A stretch of DNA of 64,000 bases from Parundibacterium terreum. Lineage in GTDB: Bacteria > Pseudomonadota > Gammaproteobacteria > Burkholderiales > Burkholderiaceae_D. The position numbers and the translations under genes are program-made. The stretch is from contig NZ_BMED01000002.1 of the NCBI RefSeq assembly GCF_014636315.1, forward strand, positions 1,178,001-1,242,000, in the 5' to 3' direction. Positions within the stretch are counted from its first letter, which is position 1, and every line of letters starts with the position of its first letter. Shown one piece after another: positions 1 to 8,349 of this stretch. The notes under the pieces were generated by a model. That model made no database searches. It saw nothing but the letters and a program-made list of their open reading frames with translations, and had not been told where the DNA came from.

Positions 1-1044
1 ACCTGCGGGATCGAAAGCACTTTTCAGCTTGTGGTGAATTTTCGCAATAGCCGGAGCCAGCGGAGTAAACACGCCCAGCTCCTTGTCGCCGCCGCGAAAC
101 AGCGTAGTATGACCACCTGCTTTTGCCACTTCTTCGCGTATCGCCTGCGGCTCCATATCGCTGTACAGCCAGCGCTGCGCCCCGCCCCACTCTATCAGGG
201 ATTTCCCCTTCAGCATCATGGGTGGCGTAGTGGATGGCAATGACAAGCGCCACAGGCCGCGGTTATCATCCTGGGTAAAGAAATCATGTGTCTGTTCCCG
301 TAACGAAGCCCAGTACGCATCCGCGTTATCGACCCCTTCGCCGCCAAGCTTTTGCCGCGCAGCGCGAACCGCCGCTTCCGCGCCGGACAAACGCAGCATC
401 AGGCGGCCAACATGCCAGGCGCTGGCGGAAATGGGCAGGGCCTGCCCACCCCACTGGTTCAGGCGCATCAGCGCATCGGCTTCGGACAAGGCAAATACCA
501 GTGTCGTTTCCGCAAAAGGCCGCGGCAGCACTTTCAGCGATACCTCCGTGATCATGCCCAAAGTACCGAGCGAACCCGTCAGCAGGCGCGACACATCATA
601 GCCCGCCACGTTTTTCATGACCTGGCCGCCAAAGTGTAGCAGCTCGCCTTTGCCGTCCAGCAGACTCGCACCCAGTATGAAGTCGCGCACTGCGCCCGCT
701 GCGGGGCGGCGCGGGCCGGACAAACCGGCAGCGACCACGCCGCCTATGGTTGCCCCGCTACCAAAATGCGGCGGCTCAAACGCCAGCATCTGGTTTTGCT
801 CAGCCAACGCAGCTTCTATTTGCGCCAAAGGCGTGCCGCAACGTGCCCTGATCACCAGCTCGGTAGGTTCATACGAAATAATGCCGGCAAAAGCCCGGGT
901 ATCCAGCAGCGTTCCTTGAATCGCCTGCCCATACCAGTGTTTGCTGCCGCCGCCCTGTATGCGCAAAGGCGTCTTTTCTGCGCCGGCTGCCAGGATGCGC
1001 TGGCGGATGTCTTCCAGTTGTTGATCCATGCTCAGGTTCGTCAT
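1..1044 (-). CDS. glcE: Glycolate oxidase FAD-binding subunit GlcE (3' end cut by window edge)
   Basis: Subunit of the membrane-associated glycolate oxidase (GlcDEF), which oxidises glycolate to glyoxylate. The frame is open from the ATG at 1044 to base 1 with no stop, so roughly the last ten residues lie outside the window. The FAD-binding PCMH-type fold shows in the glycine-rich stretch RIQGGGSKHWYG (residues 28-39) and in GSGATIGG (95-102). Translation ends in FDPAG, which in GlcE precedes a short terminal segment. The gene starts one base after the glcD stop, so the two are co-transcribed. glcF would be expected just beyond the window. A second in-frame ATG at 1029 is a possible alternative start. 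Confidence 0.93.
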   Translation of the reverse strand, partial: MTNLSMDQQLEDIRQRILAAGAEKTPLRIQGGGSKHWYGQAIQGTLLDTRAFAGIISYEPTELVIRARCGTPLAQIEAALAEQNQMLAFEPPHFGSGATIGGVVAAGLSGPRRPAAGAVRDFILGASLLDGKGELLHFGGQVMKNVAGYDVSRLLTGSLGTLGMITEVSLKVLPRPFAETTLVFALSEADALMRLNQWGGQALPISASAWHVGRLMLRLSGAEAAVRAARQKLGGEGVDNADAYWASLREQTHDFFTQDDNRGLWRLSLPSTTPPMMLKGKSLIEWGGAQRWLYSDMEPQAIREEVAKAGGHTTLFRGGDKELGVFTPLAPAIAKIHHKLKSAFDPAG

Positions 1045-1045
1045 C

Positions 1046-2533
1046 TTAAAAACGTTCCAGTTCAGGGAATGGCAAGGCGCCGCGTTTCACATGCATGCGG
1101 CCATACTCGGCACAGCGGTGCAGCGAAGGAATGGCCTTGTCCGGGTTCAGCAGGAAAGGCGTATCAAACGCGCGCTTCACGGCAAAGAAAGCTTCGCGTT
1201 CGGTATCGGAAAATTGCACGCACATGGAATTGATCTTCTCTATGCCGACGCCATGCTCGCCCGTGATGGTGCCGCCTACTGCCACACACAATTCCAGGAT
1301 GTCGGCACCGAATTGTTCAGCGCGATGAAATTCTCCAGGCTGGTTGGCGTCGAACAAAATCAAGGGGTGCAGATTGCCGTCGCCTGCATGGAATACATTC
1401 GCGCAACGCAAGCCATACTTGCGCTCCATCTCGGCAATGCTGATGAGCACCTGTGCCAGATTCTTGCGCGGTATCGTGCCGTCCATGCAGTAATAATCCG
1501 GCGAGATACGGCCCGCCGCGGGGAAGGCATTCTTGCGTCCAGACCAGAATTTCAGGCGCTCCGCTTCCGTCTGCGATACCGCTATTGCGGTGGCGCCGGA
1601 TTGCTGCAATACCGCCGTCATGCGCTGTATTTCTTCCTCGACTTCATCGGTAGTGCCGTCGGATTCACACAGCAGTATCGCCTCGGCATCGATATCGTAG
1701 CCGGCCTTCACAAAAGGCTCGACCATGCGCGATGAGGTCTTGTCCATCATTTCCAGCCCGGCCGGGATAATGCCGGCAGCAATCACATTCGCAACTGCAT
1801 TGCCGCCTTTGACGACATCATCAAACGAGGCCATGATGACGCGCGCCGCCTGCGGCTTGGGCACCAGTTTGACCGTGACTTCGGTAACCACACCCAGCAT
1901 GCCTTCAGAGCCGATAAACACCGACAGCAAATCCAGGCCCGGCGCATCCAGTGCGCCGTTACCCAGCTCCACGACATCGCCGTCTATGGTAATCATCCTG
2001 ACGCGCAGCACATTGTGCACCGTCAAACCATACTTCAGGCAGTGCACGCCACCGGAATTTTCGGCCACGTTGCCGCCTATCGTGCAGGCTATCTGCGATG
2101 AGGGGTCGGGGGCATAATACAAGCCATGCTGTGCGGCGACATCCGAGATCGCCAGGTTGCGTACGCCGGGCTGAACTATCGCCGTGCGTGCATACGGATC
2201 CAGCCTGACCACGCGATTCAGCTTTGCGGTTGACAACACCACGCCATCGGCTATCGGCATTGCGCCGCCGGACAAGCCGGTGCCGGCGCCGCGCGGCACG
2301 ATCTGCACCTGCAGTTCGCGACACACATTCAATACTGCAATGACCTGCTCTTCATTCTCAGGCAAGGTGACAACCATGGGCAACTGCCGATAGGCCGCCA
2401 GGCCATCACATTCGTAGGGCCGGGTATCTTCTTCCTGAAACAGCACGCATTGCCCCGGAATTGCGGCACGCAATGCGGCGACCACCTCGCGCTGACGCTG
2501 GCGGAACATATCGCTTGAACTTGCCTGCTCCAT
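1046..2533 (-). CDS. glcD: Glycolate oxidase catalytic subunit GlcD
   Basis: FAD-linked subunit of glycolate oxidase that carries out glycolate oxidation. The 495 residues match the usual family length. The FAD-binding motif RGAGTGLSGG lies at 81-90, and the C-terminal FAD-oxidase domain carries GNLHP (386-390) and GEHGVG (425-430). It is the first gene of a minus-strand glcD-glcE pair. A second, more distant GlcD-like oxidase lies at 32311-33729. That copy has no glcE neighbour, so this one is the better glycolate oxidase candidate. Confidence 0.95.
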   Translation of the reverse strand: MEQASSSDMFRQRQREVVAALRAAIPGQCVLFQEEDTRPYECDGLAAYRQLPMVVTLPENEEQVIAVLNVCRELQVQIVPRGAGTGLSGGAMPIADGVVLSTAKLNRVVRLDPYARTAIVQPGVRNLAISDVAAQHGLYYAPDPSSQIACTIGGNVAENSGGVHCLKYGLTVHNVLRVRMITIDGDVVELGNGALDAPGLDLLSVFIGSEGMLGVVTEVTVKLVPKPQAARVIMASFDDVVKGGNAVANVIAAGIIPAGLEMMDKTSSRMVEPFVKAGYDIDAEAILLCESDGTTDEVEEEIQRMTAVLQQSGATAIAVSQTEAERLKFWSGRKNAFPAAGRISPDYYCMDGTIPRKNLAQVLISIAEMERKYGLRCANVFHAGDGNLHPLILFDANQPGEFHRAEQFGADILELCVAVGGTITGEHGVGIEKINSMCVQFSDTEREAFFAVKRAFDTPFLLNPDKAIPSLHRCAEYGRMHVKRGALPFPELERF

Positions 2534-2637
2534 ATTGGCTCCCTGCTGCCGGATATTATTAGAATTCTAGTGTAATGAATGTTGGCAAGGCAGTGGTGAA
2601 TTGTTATCGATATCTGCGCTGAATTAATTTCAGCACA

Positions 2638-2665
2638 TAAAAAAAGGACGCCGCAGCGTCCTTTT
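2638..2665 (-). terminator. Rho-independent terminator after erpA
   Basis: The stem GGACGC/GCGTCC (2646-2651 and 2656-2661) has a 4-base loop and is extended by A/T pairs. On the minus strand it is followed by a run of seven T. It begins 18 bases after the erpA stop. Confidence 0.9.
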
Positions 2666-2682
2666 CATACGAATAACGAAGA

Positions 2683-3033
2683 TCAGGCAGAGAAAGAAGA
2701 ACCGCAACCGCAAGTTGTCGTTGCATTTGGATTCTTGATCACGAACTGCGCGCCTTCCAGGTCATCCTTGTAGTCGATCTCAGCGCCAACCAGATACTGG
2801 TAGCTCATCGAGTCGATCAACAGATGAACGCCGTTCTTGGTCATCGTTGTGTCGTCTTCATTGGTGATTTCATCAAAGGTGAAACCATACTGGAAGCCGG
2901 AGCATCCGCCGCCTTGCACAAAGACGCGCAATTTCAGGTCGGGATTACCCTCTTCTTCAATCAATTGCGCTACTTTCGAAGCGGCGCTCTCGGTAAAAAC
3001 AATTGGTGCTGGCATTTCGGCTACGGCGTTCAT
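2683..3033 (-). CDS. erpA: Iron-sulfur cluster insertion protein ErpA
   Basis: A-type carrier that delivers Fe-S clusters to target proteins. The 116-residue HesB/IscA fold keeps all three cluster-binding cysteines: Cys44 in GGGCSGF, and Cys108 and Cys110 in the C-terminal CGCGSSF. The protein has the ErpA-style N-terminal extension. A TATAAT -10 element lies at 3063-3068 on the minus strand, about 30 bases before the ATG, but no good -35 is visible. The strong terminator after the gene suggests a transcript of its own. Confidence 0.95.
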   Translation of the reverse strand: MNAVAEMPAPIVFTESAASKVAQLIEEEGNPDLKLRVFVQGGGCSGFQYGFTFDEITNEDDTTMTKNGVHLLIDSMSYQYLVGAEIDYKDDLEGAQFVIKNPNATTTCGCGSSFSA

Positions 3034-3124
3034 GGAGTGCTCCTACAATTCAGTCAGCTTCTATTATAGACCTTAATTCGATCTCGCATATTGCCCCACC
3101 CAGTCTGGGCGGTCTGGCATCACC

Positions 3125-3517
3125 TTACTGGGATGATGCGAGTTTCAGTACAGGCTCAGAAAGTTGATCATGTGCCAACTTGCCGGCAACCAGCGCACCG
3201 CTCATCATTTCCAGGGCTTTGTAATGTACATCACCAGATATGCGGGCTTTCGGCTGCAATTCAATCAGTTCTGCAGAAAATACAGGGCCGTTAATTTCAC
3301 CATTAACAACAATATGGCCGGCGCGGACTTCGCCATCTATTTTGGCCTGCTCGGAAATCACCAACATGCTGGCTTCTTCGGCATCGGCAATTACATTCCC
3401 TTTGACATAGCCATCGATACGCAGGCCACCCTTGAAGTGCAAATTACCTTCTATGGTCGTGGCGACGCCAATCAGACTATCAATGGTGCTCTTGTTTTTG
3501 CGGCTGAACATGGACAA
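3125..3517 (-). CDS. Bactofilin family cytoskeletal protein
   Basis: Polymer-forming cytoskeletal protein of 130 residues. After a short basic N-terminus the sequence is a run of glycine-punctuated beta-strand repeats, such as IEGNLHFKGGLRIDGYVKGNV, ending near residue 110. This is the beta-helix core of bactofilins. Family members form filaments that localise cell-wall or morphology proteins. It sits 6 bases downstream of a coiled-coil membrane protein gene (3524-4252), which could be its membrane partner. That partnership is an inference. Confidence 0.88.
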   Translation of the reverse strand: MSMFSRKNKSTIDSLIGVATTIEGNLHFKGGLRIDGYVKGNVIADAEEASMLVISEQAKIDGEVRAGHIVVNGEINGPVFSAELIELQPKARISGDVHYKALEMMSGALVAGKLAHDQLSEPVLKLASSQ

Positions 3518-3523
3518 GCTTCC

Positions 3524-4252
3524 TTAAAGATTAATCGATTGTTGAGCGCGTATCTGGCCGCGATCCAATACTTTTGCCTGTACTGACTTCACCGTCGCGC
3601 CGTCCGGCAAAGAAATCAGTCCTTCCAGGCGCTGATAGTGTTTGAATGACAACTTCAGCTTGGCAGCATCGCCTGCCTTGGGATCGGGGAATTGCATCAT
3701 AACACTTTTGCCAGCCTGCACAAGAGTCAGGCTATATTGCAATTCGCCATTGAAATCATTGCTGCCTTTACCGCCTTGCATGACCAGGATACGGTAACGC
3801 AACTGGTTGGGGGATGCCATATCCGCCTTCAGGCGCTGCACGGTAATGCCTTCCGGCCCGGTGGCAGAGGGCATCAGGCTTTCGAAAAAGGCCAGGTCAT
3901 CCTTCAGCTTCAGATTGTCTGCCGTCAGCGTCTTGATCTGGTCGGTCAACTGCTTTTGCATGGACCGGTCTATATTCATCTGGCTTTCCACCGTATTGGC
4001 GGATACCGACAACTTGTCGCGCTCGGCGGTCAGCTCCTCAACCTGCTTTTGCAGGTTTTGTATCTTTTCCTTGGATGCCTTGGGTTCAAAACCGGTCAGG
4101 CTACGCCCCAGGTCATAGGTCCACATCGCCATCGCACCGCCCAGACCGACTATCAGCGCAATCATCGCTACCGTCGCAGGCCAGGGCCGTTGCTGCTTGA
4201 TGGTCATTTTCGACGCCGCGAGGCGCCGCTTGAACGAAGTTGTCTTAGCCAT
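3524..4252 (-). CDS. Single-pass membrane protein with coiled coil (DUF6776-like)
   Basis: A 242-residue protein of unknown function. It has a basic N-terminus, one membrane segment near residues 25-46, then a long heptad-rich coiled coil (about 58-125, rich in K, E, Q and L). A C-terminal globular part contains SLTLVQAGKSVMMQFPDP. The single-pass topology implies a periplasmic C-terminus. It lies between argC and the bactofilin gene with very short gaps, so the three are probably one transcript. The resemblance to DUF6776 is from memory and untested. Confidence 0.7.
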   Translation of the reverse strand: MAKTTSFKRRLAASKMTIKQQRPWPATVAMIALIVGLGGAMAMWTYDLGRSLTGFEPKASKEKIQNLQKQVEELTAERDKLSVSANTVESQMNIDRSMQKQLTDQIKTLTADNLKLKDDLAFFESLMPSATGPEGITVQRLKADMASPNQLRYRILVMQGGKGSNDFNGELQYSLTLVQAGKSVMMQFPDPKAGDAAKLKLSFKHYQRLEGLISLPDGATVKSVQAKVLDRGQIRAQQSINL

Positions 4253-4261
4253 GGATGCGGA

Positions 4262-5299
4262 TTACGGCATCACCGGCACATGCATCAGGCCGGTGCCCTC
4301 TTCCAGGCCGAACATCAAGTTCATGCATTGCACCGCCTGGCCGGAAGCACCCTTGACCAGATTATCCTGCACCACAAGCACGATGACGGTATTGCCATTA
4401 TCAGGGCGGTGCAATGCCAGCCTCAGCATATTGGAGGCACGGGTGGAACGGGTTTCCGGATGGGAACCGAAGGGCATCACGTCAACGAAGGGCTCATCTT
4501 TGTAGGCATCAACAAACAGCGCTTGCAGCGCTTCATTGCTGATATCTTTCGTCAGGCGGCCATACAAGGTGGAATGCATACCGCGCACCATAGGCACCAG
4601 ATGTGGCGTGAACAGCAGGCCTACCTTGTCGGAAGTCATGCGTTGCAATTGCTCCACCGTCTCCGGTGTATGCCTGTGGCCGGACACGCCATAGGCTTTG
4701 AACGTATCGCTGGTTTCGGAAAACAACAGGCCGATCTCCGCCTTGCGGCCGGCACCGGAAACACCTGATTTACAGTCTGCAATCAGGCTGCCGGCATCGA
4801 TCACGCCAGCCTTCAGCAGAGGGTAGTAACCCAGTTGCATCGTCGTCGGATAGCAGCCGGGATTGCCGATCACGCGCGCCTTCTTGATCGCTTCGCGATT
4901 CAGCTCCGGCAAGCCGTATACCGCCTCTTCCAGCACATGCGTGCAGCTATGCGGCATGCCATACCATTTTTCAAACTGCTTGACGTCTTGCAGCCGGAAA
5001 TCCGCCGCCAGATCTATGACCTTGACGCCGGCAGCCAGTAATTCTGGAGCCTGTGCCATCGCCACACCGTGCGGCGTAGCAAAAAACACTACATCGCATT
5101 CAGTCAGCTTGGCTTTATCAGGAGAGGAAAAGGCAATATCCACGCGGCCACGCAGCGAAGGATACATATCAGCCACCGGCAAGCCATCTTCCTTGCGCGA
5201 GGTAATCGCCGTCAATTGCACCTGTGGATGCGTCGCCAGAATACGCAACAACTCCACACCGGTATAACCCGTACCGCCAACGATGCCAACCTTGATCAT
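4262..5299 (-). CDS. argC: N-acetyl-gamma-glutamyl-phosphate reductase
   Basis: Third step of arginine biosynthesis: NADPH-dependent reduction of N-acetylglutamyl-phosphate to the semialdehyde. The 345 residues match the long class. The Rossmann motif GGTGYTG is at 8-14 and the catalytic cysteine (Cys149) lies in GNPGCYPT. Its leader contains a nested hairpin (5353-5389) and, further upstream, a large palindrome. Both are listed separately. Confidence 0.96.
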   Translation of the reverse strand: MIKVGIVGGTGYTGVELLRILATHPQVQLTAITSRKEDGLPVADMYPSLRGRVDIAFSSPDKAKLTECDVVFFATPHGVAMAQAPELLAAGVKVIDLAADFRLQDVKQFEKWYGMPHSCTHVLEEAVYGLPELNREAIKKARVIGNPGCYPTTMQLGYYPLLKAGVIDAGSLIADCKSGVSGAGRKAEIGLLFSETSDTFKAYGVSGHRHTPETVEQLQRMTSDKVGLLFTPHLVPMVRGMHSTLYGRLTKDISNEALQALFVDAYKDEPFVDVMPFGSHPETRSTRASNMLRLALHRPDNGNTVIVLVVQDNLVKGASGQAVQCMNLMFGLEEGTGLMHVPVMP

Positions 5300-5352
5300 G
5301 ATATGTCCTTTTCACAATAAGACGATAAGCAGGGTTTCGCCCCTCCTCACCA

Positions 5353-5389
5353 TTCATCCTTGCCGGGATGCCCGGACCCAAAGGATGAA
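5353..5389 (-). promoter_or_regulatory. Two-part hairpin in the argC leader
   Basis: A perfect 9-bp outer stem, TTCATCCTT (5353-5361) with AAGGATGAA (5381-5389), encloses a perfect 5-bp inner stem CCGGG/CCCGG (5363-5367, 5371-5375) with a 3-base loop. It lies 54-90 bases before the argC ATG. It has no T-run, so it is unlikely to be a simple terminator. It may be an operator or a leader RNA structure. The function is unknown. Confidence 0.55.
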
Positions 5390-5557
5390 GTAACGTAGAG
5401 ATTGCCACATTACCTGAAAGAAATTTTGTCCGTATTCTAGCAGGAGTTTATCCCGCCTCAAGCCTTGAGACTACGGGATTTACAAATTGAGATATGGCGG
5501 CGGCAGCCATCCAAACAAGCTGATATCACGTAATTATCAAATCAAGCTTGGTCTGCA

Positions 5558-5657
5558 GCGCTTGTTAGTTGGAGTGAGAACAAGGCGCGCGGTCGCAGAC
5601 AGTGCTTTAGCACGGCAAGACCGCAGCAACGCGGTTATCGCTCCAAATAACAAGTGC
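5558..5657. repeat. Large imperfect palindrome between argC and rpsI
   Basis: Outer arms CTTGTTAGTTGGAG (5561-5574) and CTCCAAATAACAAG (5641-5654) pair at 13 of 14 positions. Inside them GCGGTC/GACCGC (5589-5594, 5619-5624) pairs. The tip is GTGC/GCAC around TTTA (5602-5613), where one more T-A pair is possible. The whole would fold into a hairpin of about 100 nt. Its apical part resembles that of the palindrome at 49105-49246. No coding potential is apparent. Confidence 0.6.
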
Positions 5658-5668
5658 CAACCCGAAAT

Positions 5669-5702
5669 GAAAAAAAGCCGCCAGGTAACCTGACGGCTTT
5701 TT
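5669..5702 (-). terminator. Rho-independent terminator after rpsI
   Basis: On the minus strand the stem AAAGCCG-x-CAGG pairs with its complement (5674-5685, 5689-5700) with one mismatch and a 3-base loop, followed by seven T. It begins just past the rpsI stop and ends the rplM-rpsI transcript. Confidence 0.92.
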
Positions 5703-5720
5703 GATACAGATATCCGCAGA

Positions 5721-6113
5721 TTAACGCTTGGAGAACTGTTTCGCGCGACGTGCTTTGCGCAGACCAACTTTTTTACGTTCAACTTCACGTGCATCACGAG
5801 TCACGAAACCGGCTTTGGACAGCTCTGGTTTCAATGTTGCTTCGTAATCGATCAGCGCACGAGTGATACCGTGGCGAACTGCACCAGCCTGGCCGGATTC
5901 ACCGCCGCCGTGTACATTGACCATGATGTCGAATGTTTCGAGGTGATTTGTCAGTTCCAGAGGTTGACGAATAACCATCAGGCCAGTTTCACGAGAAAAA
6001 TACTCGTTAGCTGGTTTGCCGTTTACAACGATCTTGCCGCTGCCGGATTTCAGGAAGACGCGAGCTACTGCACTCTTGCGACGGCCGGTTCCGTAATTGT
6101 AGTTACCGATCAT
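5721..6113 (-). CDS. rpsI: 30S ribosomal protein S9
   Basis: A 130-residue small-subunit protein. It has the family start ([19 protein letters not shown]) and the basic C-terminal tail RRAKQFSKR that reaches toward the P-site tRNA. It sits 9 bases after rplM in the conserved rplM-rpsI operon and is followed by a strong terminator. Confidence 0.98.
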   Translation of the reverse strand: MIGNYNYGTGRRKSAVARVFLKSGSGKIVVNGKPANEYFSRETGLMVIRQPLELTNHLETFDIMVNVHGGGESGQAGAVRHGITRALIDYEATLKPELSKAGFVTRDAREVERKKVGLRKARRAKQFSKR

Positions 6114-6122
6114 GTCTTATCC

Positions 6123-6551
6123 TTACAGGTCGAGTACTTTAGGTTGCTGCGCAGCGTGCGGATGGGAACCATCTGCGTACACTTTGAGCTTCTTGATCAT
6201 CGCGTAGCCGAGTGGGCCTTTAGGCAACATGCCTTTAACTGCCTTCTCGAGTGCGCGACCTGGAAAACGCTGTTGCATTTTCTGGAAATTGGTTTCATAG
6301 ATACCGCCTGGATAACCAGTGTGACGGTAGTATGTTTTGTTCAGGGCTTTAGTGCCTGTCACGCGCAGTTTGCCTGCATTGACCACAACGATAAAATCGC
6401 CCGTGTCGACGTGAGGAGTAAATTCCGGTTTGTGTTTGCCGCGCAAACGGAGTGCCACTTCGCTGGCAACACGTCCGAGTACTTTATCTGTCGCGTCAAT
6501 CACGAACCAGTCGCGCTGCACTTCATGTGCTTTAGCGGAAAAGGTTTTCAT
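6123..6551 (-). CDS. rplM: 50S ribosomal protein L13
   Basis: A 142-residue large-subunit protein starting at [15 protein letters not shown]. An upstream in-frame extension to 6599 is rejected because the family starts here and an AGGA lies 7 bases before this ATG. It is the first gene of the rplM-rpsI operon. A near-consensus sigma-70 promoter (6661-6690) gives a leader of about 100 nt with a hairpin at 6593-6613. In E. coli this operon is known to be autoregulated by L13, so the leader could serve that purpose here. Confidence 0.98.
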   Translation of the reverse strand: MKTFSAKAHEVQRDWFVIDATDKVLGRVASEVALRLRGKHKPEFTPHVDTGDFIVVVNAGKLRVTGTKALNKTYYRHTGYPGGIYETNFQKMQQRFPGRALEKAVKGMLPKGPLGYAMIKKLKVYADGSHPHAAQQPKVLDL

Positions 6552-6592
6552 GATGAATCCTAAATTAAAAGTAAAACGCTCTTTCGGTGGTT

Positions 6593-6613
6593 CCGGCACT
6601 TACTGCCTGCCGG
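6593..6613 (-). promoter_or_regulatory. Hairpin in the rplM leader
   Basis: CCGGCA (6593-6598) and TGCCGG (6608-6613) pair perfectly around a 9-base loop, 42-62 bases before the rplM start codon. It lies inside the predicted leader RNA and is a candidate site for feedback control by L13. That role is inferred. Confidence 0.4.
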
Positions 6614-6660
6614 ACTCGCCCTTTTATTACTTCTCCCCTGAGCGTACAGGAGAGCCCTAA

Positions 6661-6690
6661 ATTATAGTATTTTCAAAGACTTAGTGTCAA
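6661..6690 (-). promoter_or_regulatory. Sigma-70 promoter of rplM-rpsI
   Basis: Minus-strand TTGACA (6690-6685) and TATAAT (6666-6661) are separated by 18 bases. Both hexamers match the consensus exactly. The predicted start is near 6654, which gives a leader of about 100 nt before rplM. Confidence 0.85.
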
Positions 6691-6760
6691 GGCCTGTTTA
6701 AATATTAGGCAGAACACAAGTTTGGCGCAGCGTGAGCATGGTCGGATACTGGCGCTGGAT

Positions 6761-6792
6761 AAAAAAAACCCGAGGCGGTTAGCTTCGGGTTT
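6761..6792 (-). terminator. Rho-independent terminator of the candidate small RNA
   Basis: The minus-strand stem AAACCCGA/TCGGGTTT (6792-6785 with 6773-6766) has an 11-base loop and is followed by a T-rich tail. The loop contains CTAACCG, which is also complementary to the 5' end of the same transcript. Confidence 0.88.
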
Positions 6793-6862
6793 AATCCACC
6801 AAAGGAGGAGGTGGAGGAGACAAAGTGCCTGGTTAGCGATCATGTTGAATCAACTAACCGAT
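6761..6862 (-). ncRNA. Candidate small RNA with anti-Shine-Dalgarno loop
   Basis: A transcript of about 102 nt is predicted between a strong promoter (6869-6897) and a rho-independent terminator. It would fold into three stem-loops. The 5' stem is GGTTAG/CTAACC (6859-6854 with 6836-6831). The middle stem is TCCACC/GGTGGA (6815-6810 with 6800-6795), and its 9-base loop reads TCCTCCTTT, the complement of a ribosome binding site. The third is the terminator stem. A further CTCCTCC lies just 5' of the middle stem. The shape recalls the CUCCUCCC-loop 'cuckoo' RNAs described in Rhodobacter. A short frame starting at 6844 could encode a Leu/Trp-rich peptide but has no ribosome binding site. I see no homology proof. 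Confidence 0.75.
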
Positions 6863-6868
6863 GAGTCA

Positions 6869-6897
6869 ATAATAGGATAGAAAATTGTGCAGTGCAA
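6869..6897 (-). promoter_or_regulatory. Sigma-70 promoter of the candidate small RNA
   Basis: Minus-strand TTGCAC (6897-6892) and TATTAT (6874-6869) with exactly 17 bases between them. The predicted start is an A at about 6862. No gene start lies downstream before the terminator at 6761. Confidence 0.8.
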
Positions 6898-7040
6898 GAT
6901 AATTTGCTGAAAAATTGTGACATAAAGCAACATTTTTGCTGTGAAGCAGATTTTCACCAAACCGGGGACGAAGAAATATCCAATCCGCCTGTGGGCTACA
7001 ATAAGCAAATATCAAGAAATTTTTCAAAAAAAGGACAAGC

Positions 7041-7511
7041 ATGGAAGCTACAGTACGCTGGACCGGAACCTCCGGCATGACATTTCTGGCTGAAACCGGA
7101 TCCGGCCATATCGTGACGATGGATGGCGCCCCGGATGGCGGCGGCCGCGATCTGGCGCCGCGCCCCATGGAAATGGTATTGGTCGGCACCGGCGGCTGCA
7201 CCGCCTATGATGTCGTGCTGATTTTGCGCAAGGGCAAGCAAGATGTACGTGGTTGCGACGTGAAGCTGACCGCAGAACGCGCCGCGACCGAGCCTAAGGT
7301 ATTTACCAAGATTAACTTCCACTTCACCGTGCGTGGACGTAACCTGAAGCCCAGCCAGGTGGAGCGCGCGATCAAGCTCTCACATGAAAAATATTGCTCC
7401 GCATCCATCATGCTGGAGAAAACCGCAGAAATGACGCATAGCTTCGAGATCGTAGAGGATCTTGAACTAGGCTCGGAACATGCAGTGGCTATAGCAGGCA
7501 CTCCGGATTGA
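7041..7511 (+). CDS. OsmC family peroxiredoxin-like protein (YhfA-like)
   Basis: The 156-residue OsmC/Ohr fold has both reactive cysteines: Cys53 in GTGGCTAYDV and Cys119 in EKYCSAS. Ohr and OsmC enzymes of this family reduce organic hydroperoxides with such a pair. Spacing and overall sequence fit the YhfA-like branch, whose substrate is not established. An AAGGACAAGC leader precedes the ATG. The gene is divergent from the small RNA at 6761-6862, with about 140 bases between their starts and room for shared control. Confidence 0.85.
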   Translation: MEATVRWTGTSGMTFLAETGSGHIVTMDGAPDGGGRDLAPRPMEMVLVGTGGCTAYDVVLILRKGKQDVRGCDVKLTAERAATEPKVFTKINFHFTVRGRNLKPSQVERAIKLSHEKYCSASIMLEKTAEMTHSFEIVEDLELGSEHAVAIAGTPD

Positions 7512-7562
7512 GGCTTTTGCCCGGCCAGCCCTGCCCTGTCTAAGGAGCCGGAGCATTCCGGG

Positions 7563-8327
7563 CTATTCCTGCTCGTCCGGGTAGCCGAATATCTTGGTAT
7601 AGGTAGGATAGAAAGAGGTGTAGATCACGACCGTCAGCACAACACTGGCCGGCACAACGATCAAGACCACCACGATGGCCTGGCCCACGATCAGGGCGAT
7701 GACGACGCTGATCATCGCAATCACAAGTAGCAGTAAAAACCAGACCAGGCCATACAAGGTAAATGCCTTGCCCGCGCTCTTCACCGCAAAGAAGCTGTAA
7801 AACACCGCCTTGCCGACCGACATGCGCTTCCAGGCTACCAGCGGCGCCGCATACCATAGCCCCATGATGGCCAGCAGGTACACCAGATTCGTCGTCAGCA
7901 TGCCGGGCATCAGCACGCCATCTTTGATGCTTTGCGCATCAATCGGCTTTTGCCCTATGACAAAGCTGAGAAACTCACCGCCGTCCACCAGGCTGGAAGC
8001 GAGCACCGCCAGGCCTGCGGACAACACATACAGCAAGCCCAGCAACAGCAAATTAATGAAGGCTGGCGAGCGAAAGCCCGTCAGCAGCAGATTCGGATAG
8101 ACCTTTTTTTCCTGCTCTATATGGCGGGAAGCCTCCATGAAAGCCATGGAAAACACTGGTATCAGCACCAGCGGCAGCAGTTCACCGACAATAGGGATCA
8201 GCGTGATGCCAAGGCTCAGGAACATATAAGCAAAGAACAGCGTCAGTAATTCTGCCGGTTGCCTACGGAAAAGCCGGCCTCCTTCTTTGATCCACAGCCA
8301 ACCGGTTATTGCATTCAACTTTTCCAT
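7563..8327 (-). CDS. Multi-pass membrane protein, BPSS1780 family
   Basis: 254 residues with an amphipathic N-terminus (WLWIKEGGRLFRRQPAEL) and about six hydrophobic segments. The last are clustered between residues 185 and 235. It matches the betaproteobacterial BPSS1780-type family of unknown function, from memory. It lies 22 bases downstream of the homoserine kinase gene on the same strand and is probably co-transcribed with it. No catalytic residues are recognisable. Confidence 0.7.
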   Translation of the reverse strand: MEKLNAITGWLWIKEGGRLFRRQPAELLTLFFAYMFLSLGITLIPIVGELLPLVLIPVFSMAFMEASRHIEQEKKVYPNLLLTGFRSPAFINLLLLGLLYVLSAGLAVLASSLVDGGEFLSFVIGQKPIDAQSIKDGVLMPGMLTTNLVYLLAIMGLWYAAPLVAWKRMSVGKAVFYSFFAVKSAGKAFTLYGLVWFLLLLVIAMISVVIALIVGQAIVVVLIVVPASVVLTVVIYTSFYPTYTKIFGYPDEQE

Positions 8328-8349
8328 ACACTATCTATTTCTCAGTAAT

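Noticed and set aside
3692..4768. A 358-codon plus-strand frame opposite the coiled-coil protein and argC.
   Set aside because: It spans two well-supported minus-strand genes and has a histidine- and glutamine-rich antisense composition.
6762..6844. Minus-strand Leu/Trp-rich leader peptide (MIANQALCLLHLLLWW) as an amino-acid attenuator.
   Set aside because: There is no ribosome binding site, and downstream is rplM with its own near-consensus promoter rather than leu or trp genes. The region is better explained as a small RNA with stem-loops.
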